DNA from: Przewalskia tangutica
Lineage: Eukaryota > Streptophyta > Magnoliopsida > Solanales > Solanaceae
Reading direction: 5' to 3'
Assembly (NCBI GenBank): GCA_029844215.1
Contig: CM056738.1
Span: 67,485,593 to 67,549,592 of the forward strand
DNA length: 64,000 bases
Made by a program: the position numbers and the translations under genes. The notes beneath the pieces are model-generated. The model did no database searches and was not told where the DNA came from. It saw only the letters and a program-made list of their open reading frames with translations. Below, one piece after another: positions 50,301 to 60,995 of this stretch (positions within the stretch are counted from its first letter, which is position 1; every line of letters begins with the position of its first letter).

Positions 50301-50849
50301 TTGACATGACCGCTGTTGTAAATTGTAGTTTGGTTATCATACATGTCTCCCGCTTTATATGATCGCTATGATTTCATTTCTGATATGTATTTTCGATTTC
50401 ATATACTGGTACTGTTATCGACCTCCTTTGAAATGCGTTCATGCCGCAGTCGAGGTACACCGATCGTTGATCCTAGCTCTCGGTCACAGTTTCCGTTTGG
50501 GAAGCTCCGTTTCTCGGAGGCTTATCGATGGTATAGTCCCCGTCGTCGTAAGTGTTTACATTCGTGGGCTTGGCGGGGCCCTGTCCGCCATTGTTGTCGT
50601 ATCATTCTTAGAAGTGCTGTAAATCTTGTTGTGGCGGGGTTTGTAAAAAGGATTAAACGTTCATGTTGAAAAGGTTGCTATTAATATATATATATACTGA
50701 AGGTAACCGTTTTTGGTTAGCCTGTCTTCTTATTTCACTGTCTTATTACACTGGTTTCATGTATTGTCTTTATGTTCCGCTGATTACTCTGATGTATGTC
50801 TACTTGGGTGCCCGGGTAAGGCACGATCCACGCAGGTTCGGTCGTGACA
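47369..50849 (+). repeat. E7 5' LTR
   Basis: TGTTATACCCC to gtcgtgaca. TATA box at 47759-47766, a run of about 12 G near 48533-48544, and the block at 49141-49216 around gatcatggctgct. From about 50200 on it differs from its partner mainly at CAG and CTG sites (for example gatcgctatg at 50356 against gactgctatg at 56463), while other sequence is nearly unchanged. Confidence 0.9.
47759..47766 (+). promoter_or_regulatory. TATA box of E7 5' LTR
   Basis: TATAAATA 390 bp into the LTR. The counterpart in the 3' LTR is at 53848-53855. Confidence 0.65.
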
Positions 50850-51054
50850 AAAGTGGTATCGAAGCGATTAATCCTCGGAAAGTGTCTACGACCGTATCGA
50901 TGAAGTCTTGATTATCGGTGTGTTGTGCACCACACCAATAATCAGGAGGCTATAGGATATTTAGGATTGGTTTCTATTCTTCTCACTCTGAGATCGTGCC
51001 TTAGAGCTGTGTTGTAAGTTGGACCCTCTGACGAAATTCTTTCCCTTATCGTTA
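50850..51054 (+). promoter_or_regulatory. E7 PBS and leader
   Basis: Four bases after the LTR comes TGGTATCGAAGCG (50854-50866), the position of the initiator tRNA-Met primer site but altered from TGGTATCAGAGC. The leader then matches those of E1, E2 and E6 (ttattggtgtggtgcac-type sequence near 50920-50945). The gag ATG is at 51055. Confidence 0.75.
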
Positions 51055-51850
51055 TGCCTCGCGTAGGCAACCCGGGCCCGGGAGGCAAAGCGGCGAGGAG
51101 CTGCGAGTAGAGTACAGAGGGTTACGTGGGCACAGGCCCAATTATCACCTTGGGTGGTGCTTCATTCGGGGAGTTCTGCGACGTCACTAGCCCCAGCAGA
51201 GTTTAGCACGGCGGCAGCAGTTCCTACTGCGGCCATGATATTTGAACCTTCAGTTCCACGACCGGGAACGGTGAATATAGATTGCAAAGAGGCAACCCTG
51301 TTACTAGCTATAGATTTGGCTACCAGAGTATCTGGATGTACCGCGAGTCTTGAGGACTATCTAAAGAGGTTGTGCAAGAGTAATTCTTGATTAGGCTTGA
51401 GCATGGCCTGTGTACGGGCTTATGCGCAGCAGGCCGAGACGTGTAGAGATCGACGGGTTAACGAAGGACAGTAGAAGAGGGCCAGAGCAGCAAGGTCCTT
51501 TGGTAACTTTCGAGGCGAGTCGCCTCCCCAGCAGGTTAGACATGCACCTCCGCCAGTGCAGAGTGGTCTTCTACAAATTTCAGGACGTTCGGGGTGTGCA
51601 GGAGTTGGTCAGAACTCCAGGGCTTCCGGTTCACGGTGTGTGACGCCATCCCGGGAATGTCATCTTTTAGGTTGGTACTTATTGTACCTATGACCGTCGA
51701 GTGCAGTGTCGGCGAGTGTCTCGTAGGAGGACTTAGCCTTGAGGATCGGTGGGTAGTTTGTCATCTCCTCAATGCTCGCCTACAGGCGGTTTGATTAGAA
51801 ACGACTAAGAGGAGTGAAGCGGAGATATAGATATATCTTTAACCCTCTAG
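51055..51850 (+). pseudogene. gag: E7 gag, decayed
   Basis: Begins MPRVGNPGPGGKAARS and soon meets a stop. Parts of the knuckle region (51600-51690, around catcccgggaatgtcatctt) and a closing tatatctttaaccctctag at 51832-51850 align with E6 gag. Frames change repeatedly, and the capsid core is recognisable only in pieces (about 51330-51480). It cannot make a working Gag. Confidence 0.7.
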
Positions 51851-52419
51851 AGTTTTGTTTATGTGATAAGGTGAGTATACCTTAAGTGTTATGTTCTGAT
51901 AGCAGTGTGTTAGTTGTGATTAGAAATCTTGGTTAGTTAACCGAGTAAGATTTTGGGGGGATAGATAAGGTGTAAGCCTTAGAATGTTTTACGTAAAGAC
52001 CTTAGAGGTAAGGCCATCTCGAGTAAAGGTGTAGTGTTATGTTTGATCCTTATAGGAGTGCATAGTGCACGTGAGCTACGTTTGTGGGATAAGTCCCTGA
52101 GTAGTGTGAAATGAAAGAGGGTAGTTGAGCTATGAAGACCGCTAGGTTTTCGTAACGTGATTAGTGAGAGTTTTCCTTCGGGAACTAGTGTTGTGCTCGT
52201 TCGTTGTGGTCGGATTGAGGCCGTGATGCGGGTCAACCCGCGGCTGTTTGGTGGTGGGGTCGGTTGTGGTGGTTCCGCCTTGTGGTAGGGTCACGAGGGT
52301 GTTAGGCCCAAGTTTAGTTAACCGTGCTGAGTTCGTGGATGCGTTCGACCGATGGTCGGGCGATGGGGCAGCCCATCGTGTCCTTGATCGTGACCGTTTA
52401 CTCTGTGTTGTTTTATCGT

Positions 52420-53080
52420 AGGTTGTAAGGCTGCAGGGTGCCTACCTTCACCTTATGGCGCATGAAGCCAGTTCTGGCTGTTTTTGTTTCGGAAGTTTTG
52501 CCAAGCATGTGTTAAGAACTCGGTGAGTCTCGAATCGCATTCGCCTCGGGCGGTGTTTCGATTTCGGGATAGTTGTGGGATTGTTGTCTCTGTGGAGGTA
52601 GTGTTTAAGCTACCATTTCGGTGTTCGGATGTCGCCTTATGAAGCCTTGTAGGGGCGGATGTGAGTCGCCGGTCGATTGGTTCGATGTTGGCGGGATTTG
52701 GATAGTTGGTTCAGCTTGTTCCGCAGATTTGTGGATAGAGTAAAGCTTGTCTAGAAGAGGTTACGGCGCTCATGAAATCGTCGCGGATAATCGGCGACGC
52801 CAGAGTTCGAGTTGACGGTCGGTCTTCTTGAAAATACCACCGGGTTGGGTGTGACGAGTTTGGAATCTGATGGGAACTTGGCGAGTTACTTTGGGCCTTT
52901 GTGTTCATGTGAAGAATAGGCGGGTTGCCTATATGTTAGCATTTGCCGTCCGACTTAGGAGGCGGTCGTCGATCGTTCGTGTTATGTTCGGGAAAGTATC
53001 GGAGATCCATCCAGTGTTCCCGATTAATGATGACCACGTTAGAGATAGTAACCCGAGTTTTGGAAAGCAAGCGATGTAAA
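52420..53080 (+). pseudogene. E7 integrase C-terminal remnant
   Basis: Integrase joins element DNA to the target. Only the end of the enzyme is left. I can read PVDWFDVGG near 52670, the region before it near 52430-52560 is barely recognisable, and ADNRRR near 52785 and a VSEIHPVFP segment near 53000-53025 are clear. These match the order in Ty3/gypsy integrase after the catalytic core. The frame is broken many times. No DDE residues can be assigned, and no chromodomain is visible after it. Confidence 0.65.
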
Positions 53081-53431
53081 TGTGGTAAGAGTTCGAGTGT
53101 CACGACCTCGTGGATCGCGTAGTCCGGTACCATTTGTTGGGTCGCCGGAGTGACACTATAACCTCGCGGCAAAGTGATAAAAGTGGTATCGGGAAGAAGC
53201 GAGCATGTATGGCGAGCATAGATATGATCATTTCTTTTGTAAGGGGAAGGTGCGAAGGAAGTATATTTTAAACCCGGTGAGAAGTGTTTTATGGTGATGT
53301 TAGAGGTGTTTCCTCGTGGACTTGGATGTAAGCTTTTGCGCAAGTTGTTTCGTGGCCATGTGTGGCGATTGTTCTCGTAAGTATAGTAGTGAAGACTATA
53401 CTGGCGCATGTTTGTTTTGAGACTTAGAAGG

Positions 53432-53466
53432 AACATTCGGGACGAATGTTTCTAAGGAGGGGAGAA
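53432..53466 (+). promoter_or_regulatory. E7 hairpin and oligopurine tract
   Basis: Perfect inverted repeat aacattcg (53432-53439) and cgaatgtt (53443-53450), then ctaaggaggggagaa (53452-53466) abutting the 3' LTR. Confidence 0.85.
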
Positions 53467-56400
53467 TGTTATACCGTATTTCCAAAGTATGTACGTAAGG
53501 ACGTACGTAGAAAATTTGAAACTTTTAATATTGGCTTGGCGAAAATTATTTGTGCACAACACCCGTTTAGAGTCGTTTTCGAAGCGTTTTCCACGACTTT
53601 CGTAGGGAATTTCCGCTATGTCATTTTTAATTTTTGCGGATTTTTCAGAGACGAAGCGTGTTGGGCCAACAAGAGGCGCCACTTGGCACCTCCCATTAGC
53701 GTGAGGCTCGGTTGTGGGCGATTGGAATGGCTTTAGTTGGTAGGATATTTGTGTGTTAGTTGGTTAAGGGGCACTTGGCAAGATCTTGGCCCTACACTTG
53801 CTAGGCACTTGGCTAGATCTTGGCCATTGGTTGGCCTTGGCTTGTCTTATAAATACCCTCTAAGGTTGAAGACTTCTTCATCCAAAATGCCTAAGTCTTG
53901 AGAGCCTTCCCCCTCCCCATGTTCGTGAGGCCCAGCGAGAGTTTCCCCACTGTGGGGTAGTAGAGGGTAGCCACCCTCCTTTGTGGTGTGGCGTGGGGTA
54001 CCCCCAGCCTAGTTTGTTTTCATATAATACCCCCCCTCTTGGTAGAAATACTCTCAAAAGTATTGTTATAATGCCCAAATTACCTTAGCCTTATACCTTG
54101 TTGTATTCTAAGGTTATACCTATACGAAAAGCCCAGAAATACTATTATACTTACCGTCAGTCACCAAACCAAAACCCTAGGAAAATCTCCATAGTCCGTT
54201 GGAGTATTGTGTAGAAGTTGGTTAGAACTTCTAAGGGTGGTTTAGAGCGGGTTGGAGCGCTCAGAGTTGGAGCTAAACGATTGCCCAGGATCGACTTTAA
54301 GCTAGGATAATTATGGGCTTATCGAGGTAATTATCTTGTCCCTCTATTGTAATTGGAAATTACATATTGTAGAATATATAGTTGAAGTATACTATATATA
54401 GAACTGAACGTAGTTATCGGCAATGTCTTTTGACTTAAGCCTGAATAATACTTACAGCAATGTCTTGCGACTTAAGCTGAATTTAAAGAAGAATCTTTTT
54501 GTAATTACATAGGGTTGTATTAAGAGACTTGTGTAGTAGTAATGTAGTGGAGTAGAATTGTACGTTAGGGTTAGATGCATAACCCCCCCCCTGGTTGGCT
54601 TTATAGCCGGCCTCGATAAAGCAGGAGATTGCCGCTGTTGGGGAGGTCTTTGAATTTTACGTAGAATGTTCTACGAGGATCTAAACACTAATAAGCGCGC
54701 TTGTGGCCTTATAGGTTGAAGTACTACGTGTGGCGCGATCTACTTGGCTTAGGAGTAGCGGTTGGAAGTACTTGAGCGTTTTGCTATTAGTCGATACTCG
54801 TCGCGAGGTATGTGAACCTCTTCCTATCTCTTCTAGCATGATATGTGTGAAATATGTAGTACGGTAGACGATACGTGTGTTGAACGATTTGATTGGTGTA
54901 AAACATAAAGTGTTATAACGGCTTTATGGGAAGTTAGTTATAATGACTTTATGTTGGTAAGAAAATACATGTGGTTTTTAAAAAGGTAACTGATTTGAAC
55001 TATAACTGGCTTGTTATGTGTTAATAAAGAACTTGAAGTATTTCAAAAGATTTTTGAATCATTTTGAAAGAAGAAGTAATATTTGGTTTTTGAAAACTTA
55101 AGAGTTATACTAGCTTTATGGGAAGTTAGGTATAACGGCTTAAGAATGTTTTACTGATTTGAAATCGAATGTGTATCGACAAACCAACTGCGGCGTTAAT
55201 AAGGAAATGTTTTGAATAATTAAGTATTATTAAAACCAAGAGAAACTTCCATCCGCATGAAGCTAAGATGAGACAAAATGATATTTCCTAGATCATGGTC
55301 TTTGTAATAAGATTGTAATAAACAAGAATATCCTACTCACATATAAGGCTTGGGTTTCTCAGGTTGTTTAAAGGAGAATTATATTCTTAAATGAATAAGA
55401 CTATGAACTACGAAACCTTTCTAAAAAAATGAGAAACTTGAACATTGGAAATTAGGCAAACTTGAACATTGGAAAAGAATGTTGCTACTTGATTTTACAA
55501 GGGGAAGTAATTGATTTACTTTAAAAGATAATCACTCTATTTTCATATACTATGGGTATTGCGAATAACGTATCTTTTAAAGAGTTAATGTATGAAGTAC
55601 TTTGGGGATAAAAACCCGATCTTGTTAATCATATAGTAGAAAGTACCTTGTGTGAACAACTTGATTGTATTGGTTTGTGATAGCCTTGTAATACTTTCTT
55701 GATTGCTTTGATAAGTAAACGTGTTAGGATGCTACGTGTGTTAGTATCTTGTGATGTTTGTGTAAAGGGGTTTCCCTTGATTGTGCTTATTAACTATCAG
55801 TCGTTATGATAGTATTGTGGCATTCATCTCTTGAGATGATTCCGGGGGTTAAGCTGCCCTCCGATGCGGGGTAGACTCAGGCGGTCTGGGACCATGATTC
55901 GAGAATACCTCATGCGGGTCCTGGGGGCCTATGCTGAGCTACGAGAGTTCGTGTTAGCGTCGTCCTTTATGGGCATGCGGTCGCGTGGCCATGCGGACTC
56001 GGAAGTCGGGGCGATGCGGGAGTAGCTACCCTCGACGCGGGAATACCTCATGCGGGCGATGAGATTGGCCTATGCGGAGTCGCGGGGTTCGTGGTTGACG
56101 CAGCGTACATTGATGCTGCGGGCAAGTGGCGGCTTTGATCATGTGACGGTCTAGACAGATCTTATAATCTGATTCATGACCTTGTTGATGCTGTGGGTTT
56201 TAGTAGTCGGCTATGCCTTAGTACTTACCGCATAATTTTATTATGACACAGGTGGGACCTGGTGTTCATGTGTGTTCCTTGGTGTTTTTATATCATAGAC
56301 TGCCGGCAGTGAGGAAGGTATTCCACGGGCATGATTGATATTGTGGGCCTGAGACCCATTGTTATACTTAAGTGATGACTTGAGGGCGTGAGTCCCTGAC

Positions 56401-56969
56401 TTGACATGACTGCTTGTTGTAAACTGTAGTTTGGTTATCATACCTGTCTCCTGCTTTATATGACTGCTATGATTTCATTTACAGTATGTATTTTCAGTTT
56501 CACATACTAAATTTTTGTTATCTTGACCTCGCCCGGGAAGTGCGTTCATGCCGCAGGTTGAGGTACACCAGTCGTTGATCCTAGCTCTCAGGGTCACAGT
56601 TTCAGCGTTTGGGAAGCTCCGTTTCTCCGGAGGCTTATCAGTGGTATAGTCCCCTGTCGTCGTAAGTGTTTACATTCAGGGGTTTGGCGGGGCCCTGTCC
56701 CGCCATTGTTGTCGTATCATTCTTAGAGGTCTGTAGTACTGTTGTGGGCAGGGTTTGTAAAAAGGATTAAACTGTTCATGTTGAAAAAGGTTGCTATTTA
56801 TATATATATACTGAAGGTAACCGTTTTTGGTTAGCCTGTCTTCTTATTTCACTGTCTTATTACACTGGTTTCATGTATTGTCTTTATGTTCCGCTGATTA
56901 CTCTGATGTATGTCTACTTGGGTGCCCGGGGTAAGGCACCAGTCACGGGCCCGGGTTCGGGTCGTGACA
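53467..56969 (+). repeat. E7 3' LTR
   Basis: TGTTATACCGTATTTCC to gtcgtgaca. TATA box at 53848-53855. The end nearest U5 keeps CAG/CTG-rich sequence (56400-56700) that is altered in the 5' LTR. The 54530-54790 and 55190-55310 parts, in contrast, have lost bases relative to the 5' LTR. Confidence 0.9.
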
Positions 56970-58316
56970 ATATGTATCTCAAATTGTTTTAAAGGAGAAT
57001 TATATCATTAAGTGATTAAAACTATGAACTACGAAACCTTTCGAAAATGAGAAACTTAAGCATTTGGAATTAGGCAAACTTGAACGTTTGGAAAATAATG
57101 TTGTTACTTGATTTACAAAGGGAAGTGTTTTGGTTTACTTAAAATGATAGTCACTCTATTTTTATACTACGGGTATTGTGTGACTTTTTGAAAGAAACGG
57201 ATTTTTTAAAAAGAGTTAATGTATGAAGTACTTTGGGGATAAAAACCCGAAATTGTTAACATAAAGTAGAAAGTACCTTGTGTGAATAACTTGATTGTGT
57301 TGGTTTGTGATAGCCTTGTAATACTTTCTTGTTGATTTGATAAGTAAACATGTTAGGATGCTACGTGTGTTAGTATCTGGTGATGTTTGTGTAAAGGGGT
57401 TCCCCTTGTTGTGCTTATGTTGTTTAAGGATAAGCTGTTATGTTATTATATCACATACCCCCTTGACTTGTTATATCGAGGGCTTGCCACCCTTGATGCG
57501 GGTCTATACGGCCTATGCGGTCTGCGTGACTATGCGGAGCTGCGGGAGTTCAGGTTGATCATTCCGGTGTTTTATCCCGACGGGGATGCCTATGCGATGC
57601 GTGACTATGCGGATTGCGGGAGTCGGAGGGTATCGGGGTTAGCTACCCCGTCGCGAGGAATACCTCATGCGGGTCTATGTGTGACCCATGCGATGCGGGA
57701 GTCGGGGTTAGGCATGCATAATGATACTATGGGCGATTGGCCTTGCTTCGATCATTCGCGGCCTAGGAAAGACCTGTTACAGTTTACCTATTATTGCTTT
57801 TGTTTGTGATATGTCACTATGTGCAAATTGAACTAATTGTATTTTCAAATGGATTTAAATACTATGATTTCAGTTAAAGTACTTCTGATTTCACATACTT
57901 GGTACTGTTATCTTGACCTCCTTCGGGGGGCTGCGTTCATGCCGCATGTGGAGGTACACCAGTGTTGATCCTCGCTCATAGGGTCACAGTTCAGCGTTTG
58001 GGAAGCTCCGTTTCTCCGGAGGCTTATCAGTGGTATAGTCCCTTGTCGTTGTAGGTTCTTACATTCAGGGGTATGGCGGGGCCCTGTCCCATCATTGTTG
58101 TCATATCATTCTTAGAGGTCTGTAGTACTGTTGTGGGCAGAGTTGTAAAAAGGGATGTAACTGTTCTAGTTGTTATATATATATGCCGCAAGGCAAGTTT
58201 TCTCTGATGAACTGTTTTTATTTCATGTCTTGTTTTATATTCCGCTGATTACTCTGATGTATGTCTACTTGGGTGCCCGGGGTAAGGCACGATCCACGGG
58301 CAGGTTGGTCGTGACA
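56970..58316 (+). repeat. E6 5' LTR, second piece
   Basis: Resumes the E6 LTR after the ATATG duplication (tatgtatctcaaattgtt, matching 62866 onward) and ends gtcgtgaca at 58316, next to the PBS. It has a GC-rich stretch of tatgcgg-containing repeats (57500-57690) that is shorter than in the 3' LTR (63390-63640). Confidence 0.9.
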
Positions 58317-58519
58317 AAAGTGGTATCGAGCGATTAATCCTCGGAAAGTGTCTACACACCGTATCTAGTAGAGTCTTGATTATCGGTGTGTTGTGCACCA
58401 CACCAATAATCAGGAGGCTATAGGATATTTAGGATTGGTTTCCATTCTTCTCACTCTGAGATCGTGCCTTAGAGTGTGTTATAAGTTGGACCCTCTAACG
58501 TATTTCTTTCCGCACTGTT
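58317..58519 (+). promoter_or_regulatory. E6 PBS and leader
   Basis: TGGTATCGAGCG at 58321-58332, again altered from the initiator tRNA-Met match, then a 190-bp leader like that of E7. Gag ATG at 58520. Confidence 0.75.
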
Positions 58520-59444
58520 ATGCCTCCGCAAGGCAACCCGCCCAGAAGGTAAGGCGGCCGAGGAGGCTGCGAGTAAATCTGAGAGGGTTACTAGGGCACA
58601 GCCCAATCATCACCGAGGTGGTGCTTCATTCGGGAGTTCTGCGGCGTCGCCGGCCCAAAGAGAGTTTAGCACGGCGGCGATTCCTCTGCGGCCATGACAT
58701 TTACACCTTGATTCACGACCAGCAGCGGTATAAATTGCAAAGAGGCGACCCTGTTACTAGCTAGGGAGTTAGCAGCCAGAGAATATAGAGTGCACCGATA
58801 TATCACGAGTCTTGATGACTATCTAAGAGAGGGTTGTACTTGAGTAGCTCTTGATCAAGCTGAGCATGGCTGCGTGCGGGCTTATCGCAGACCGAGAACA
58901 TGGGATCGGCGGATTAACGAGATCGGAGAAGAGGGCGAGCAATGAGGTCCTTTGGTAACTTTCGAGCGGACCTTCTCGTGAGCCCGGTTATGCGCCTCGC
59001 TTGACTGAGTGGACCTCCCGGACTTGAGCGTTCGGGTATTTAGGAGTTGGTCAGAACTCCAGGGTTTCTGGTTCACATATTTATATCGGTTCTAGCCAGC
59101 CAGATTCAGTTTTTCCCCAGTGTTCACAGTATGACAGGAGTCATCCCGGGGAATGTCGTCTTTTTGTTGGTGTTTGTTTTACTGCGGCGTCGGCCATGTG
59201 GACGAAAGGATGTCCTAGTAGGAAGGATGCAAGTAGGAGGACTCACCTACGGATCGATTCGGTTGATGGTTCGGAGAGGAAGGGGTGCTAGCGAGGAGGC
59301 CACCCCACCGATGTGGCGTTGTGGTAAGTGTCATTGTGGGAGTGTCGTACTTCTTCGACTTGTTATGCTTGCGCCAGGCGAGGATTGATTGGAGCAGCGG
59401 AGGGTAGTGAAGCAGTAGATACAGGTATATCTTTAACCCTCTAG
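58520..59444 (+). pseudogene. gag: E6 gag, decayed
   Basis: Starts MPPQGNPP, with the same beginning as E1 and E2 gag, and ends at a TAG (59442-59444) after TGISLTL, close to the E1 end TGISRFF. Between these the frame shifts many times. The GLDDYL-like part lies near 58800-58830 and the first zinc knuckle near 59125-59165 (SHPGECRLF readable). The second knuckle (near 59170-59210) lacks a clear histidine in frame. Not functional. Confidence 0.75.
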
Positions 59445-59919
59445 AGATTAGTATATGTGATAAGATGAGTATATCTTAAGTGTTATGTTCAGGTAACATA
59501 AGTGTTAATTGTGATTAGAAATCATGGTTAGTAATAAGGGTAAGATTGGGGTTAAGGAAAGTGTGAGCCTTAGAGTTTTATACGTAAAGACCTTAGAGGT
59601 AAGGCCATCGCGAGTATAAGATGTATTTTTATGTTTGACCCTTATCAGAGTGCATAGTGCACGTGAGATATACTTGTGTGATAGGTCCCTGAGTGGTATG
59701 AACAAGAGTTTTTGCGCGATAGCGGGTCGGGTTGAGGACCAATCGCGGGTCAACCCGCGACCTGTTTTGTGGTGGGGTCAGTTCGGGGTGGTCCCGCCAG
59801 GTGGTAGGGTCATGAGGGTGTTAGGCCCAAGTTTAGTTAACCATCGTACGAGTTCGTAGATGCGTTCGACCAGTAGTCGGGCCGATGAGGTCAGCCCATC
59901 TTGTCCTTGATCGGGGTAT

Positions 59920-60660
59920 TTACTCGGCAGAGAGTTATGCGAGATGTTTTTATCAGGAAGGTTGTAAGGCTGCACGGGGTACCTACTTTCACCTTATGAC
60001 AGACAGTGAAGCCCAGGTGGTGGCTATTTCATTTTCTGGAAGTTTTACCAGGCAGGGTTAGGAACTCAGGTGAGTCTCAGTAGCGCATTCGCCCTCGGGC
60101 CAGTGTTTGGATTTCAGGGGTAGCTGTGAGTATTGTTGCCTCCTGTTGAGGGAGTGTTTTTATAACTACCATTTCAGTATGCGGATATCGCCTTACGAAG
60201 CCTTGTAGGGGCGGAAGTGCAAGTTGCCGGTCGATTGGTTCGATGTTGGCAAAGTTCAGATAGTTGGTTCATACTTGTCTCGGCAGGATATGGATAGGGT
60301 GAAGCTTATCCAGAAGAGGTTATTGGCAGCTCAGAGTCAACAGAAGTCGTGCGGATAATCGGCGACGACGCTTGGAGTTCAGGTTGACGGAGGGTCTTCT
60401 TGAAGGTACCACCCCGGAAGGGTGTGACGAGTTTCGGAAAACAGAGGAAACTTAGCCCGAGTTACTTGGGGCCTTTTCAGGTCATGTGAAGAATAGGCCA
60501 AGTTGCCTATGGTTAGCATTGCCGTCCGACGTAGGAGGCAGTACGTCCGGTCTTTCATGTTGTTATGATCAGAAAATATCGGAGATCCATCCAGAGTGTT
60601 CCCAGTTAATGATGACCAAGTTGGAGGTAGTAACCCAGAGATTTGGAAACTGAAGCAGTA
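59920..60660 (+). pseudogene. E6 integrase C-terminal remnant
   Basis: Broken but clearer than in E7. In order I read VVRLHGVPT near 59960, PYEALxGRKCKLPVDWFDVG (60190-60255), QDMDRVKLIQKRLLAAQSQQ (60285-60345), LSPSYLGPF near 60440-60470 and a final VFHVVMIRKYR-like part at 60550-60585. This is the second half of Ty3/gypsy integrase. Everything upstream (protease, RT, RNase H, integrase zinc finger) is missing between the gag stop at 59444 and here. Confidence 0.75.
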
Positions 60661-60960
60661 ACAGAAATGTGGTAAGTTATGAGAAAGAGTTCGAGTGTAC
60701 GAGAAGGGTACGACGAGTAAGAGAAGAAGCGAGCATGTATTACGAGCATGGTTGTGATCATTTCGTTTGTAAAGAGAAGGTGCGAAGGGAGTATCTTTTA
60801 GCCCTTGGGTGGGAGTTTTTGTAGTGATGGAGGTGATTCCTCGTGGACTTGGACGTAAGTATTTGCGCGTGTTGTATTGTGGCCAGGTGTGGCATGATTG
60901 TTTTCGTAAGTATAGCAGTGAAGACTATACTGGCGCATGTTTGTTTTGAGACTTAGAAGG
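60661..60960 (+). other. E6 3' non-coding interior
   Basis: 300 bp with no ORF between the integrase tail and the hairpin. It matches E7 53080-53430 (gcgagcatgtat, ctatactggcgcatgtttgt). Reverse-strand counterparts in E1 near 6830-6850 are weak. Confidence 0.6.
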
Positions 60961-60995
60961 AACATTCGGGACGAATGTTTCTAAGGAGGGGAGAA
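60961..60995 (+). promoter_or_regulatory. E6 hairpin and oligopurine tract
   Basis: aacattcg (60961-60968) and cgaatgtt (60972-60979) form the same hairpin as in E1, E5 and E7. ctaaggaggggagaa (60981-60995) abuts the LTR start at 60996. Confidence 0.85.

Larger units (their letters stand above)
47369..56969 (+). mobile_element. E7: complete family-A element nested in E6 5' LTR
   Basis: Flanked by target duplication ATATG (47364-47368 and 56970-56974). It consists of 5' LTR 47369-50849 (3481 bp), PBS, interior 50850-53466 (2617 bp), oligopurine tract and 3' LTR 53467-56969 (3503 bp). The interior has a decayed gag and the C-terminal end of integrase, arranged exactly as in E6. The deletion of protease-RT-RNase H is therefore a family trait and not an accident of this copy. 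It is the youngest large layer in this part of the nest. Confidence 0.92.

Noticed and set aside
53446..53736. Plus-strand ORFs starting at LTR boundaries (also 45470-45847, 60975-61358)
   Set aside because: They cross the oligopurine tract or U3 terminus and are repeated with the LTR. They lie upstream of the TATA box and are not expected to be in the RNA leader.
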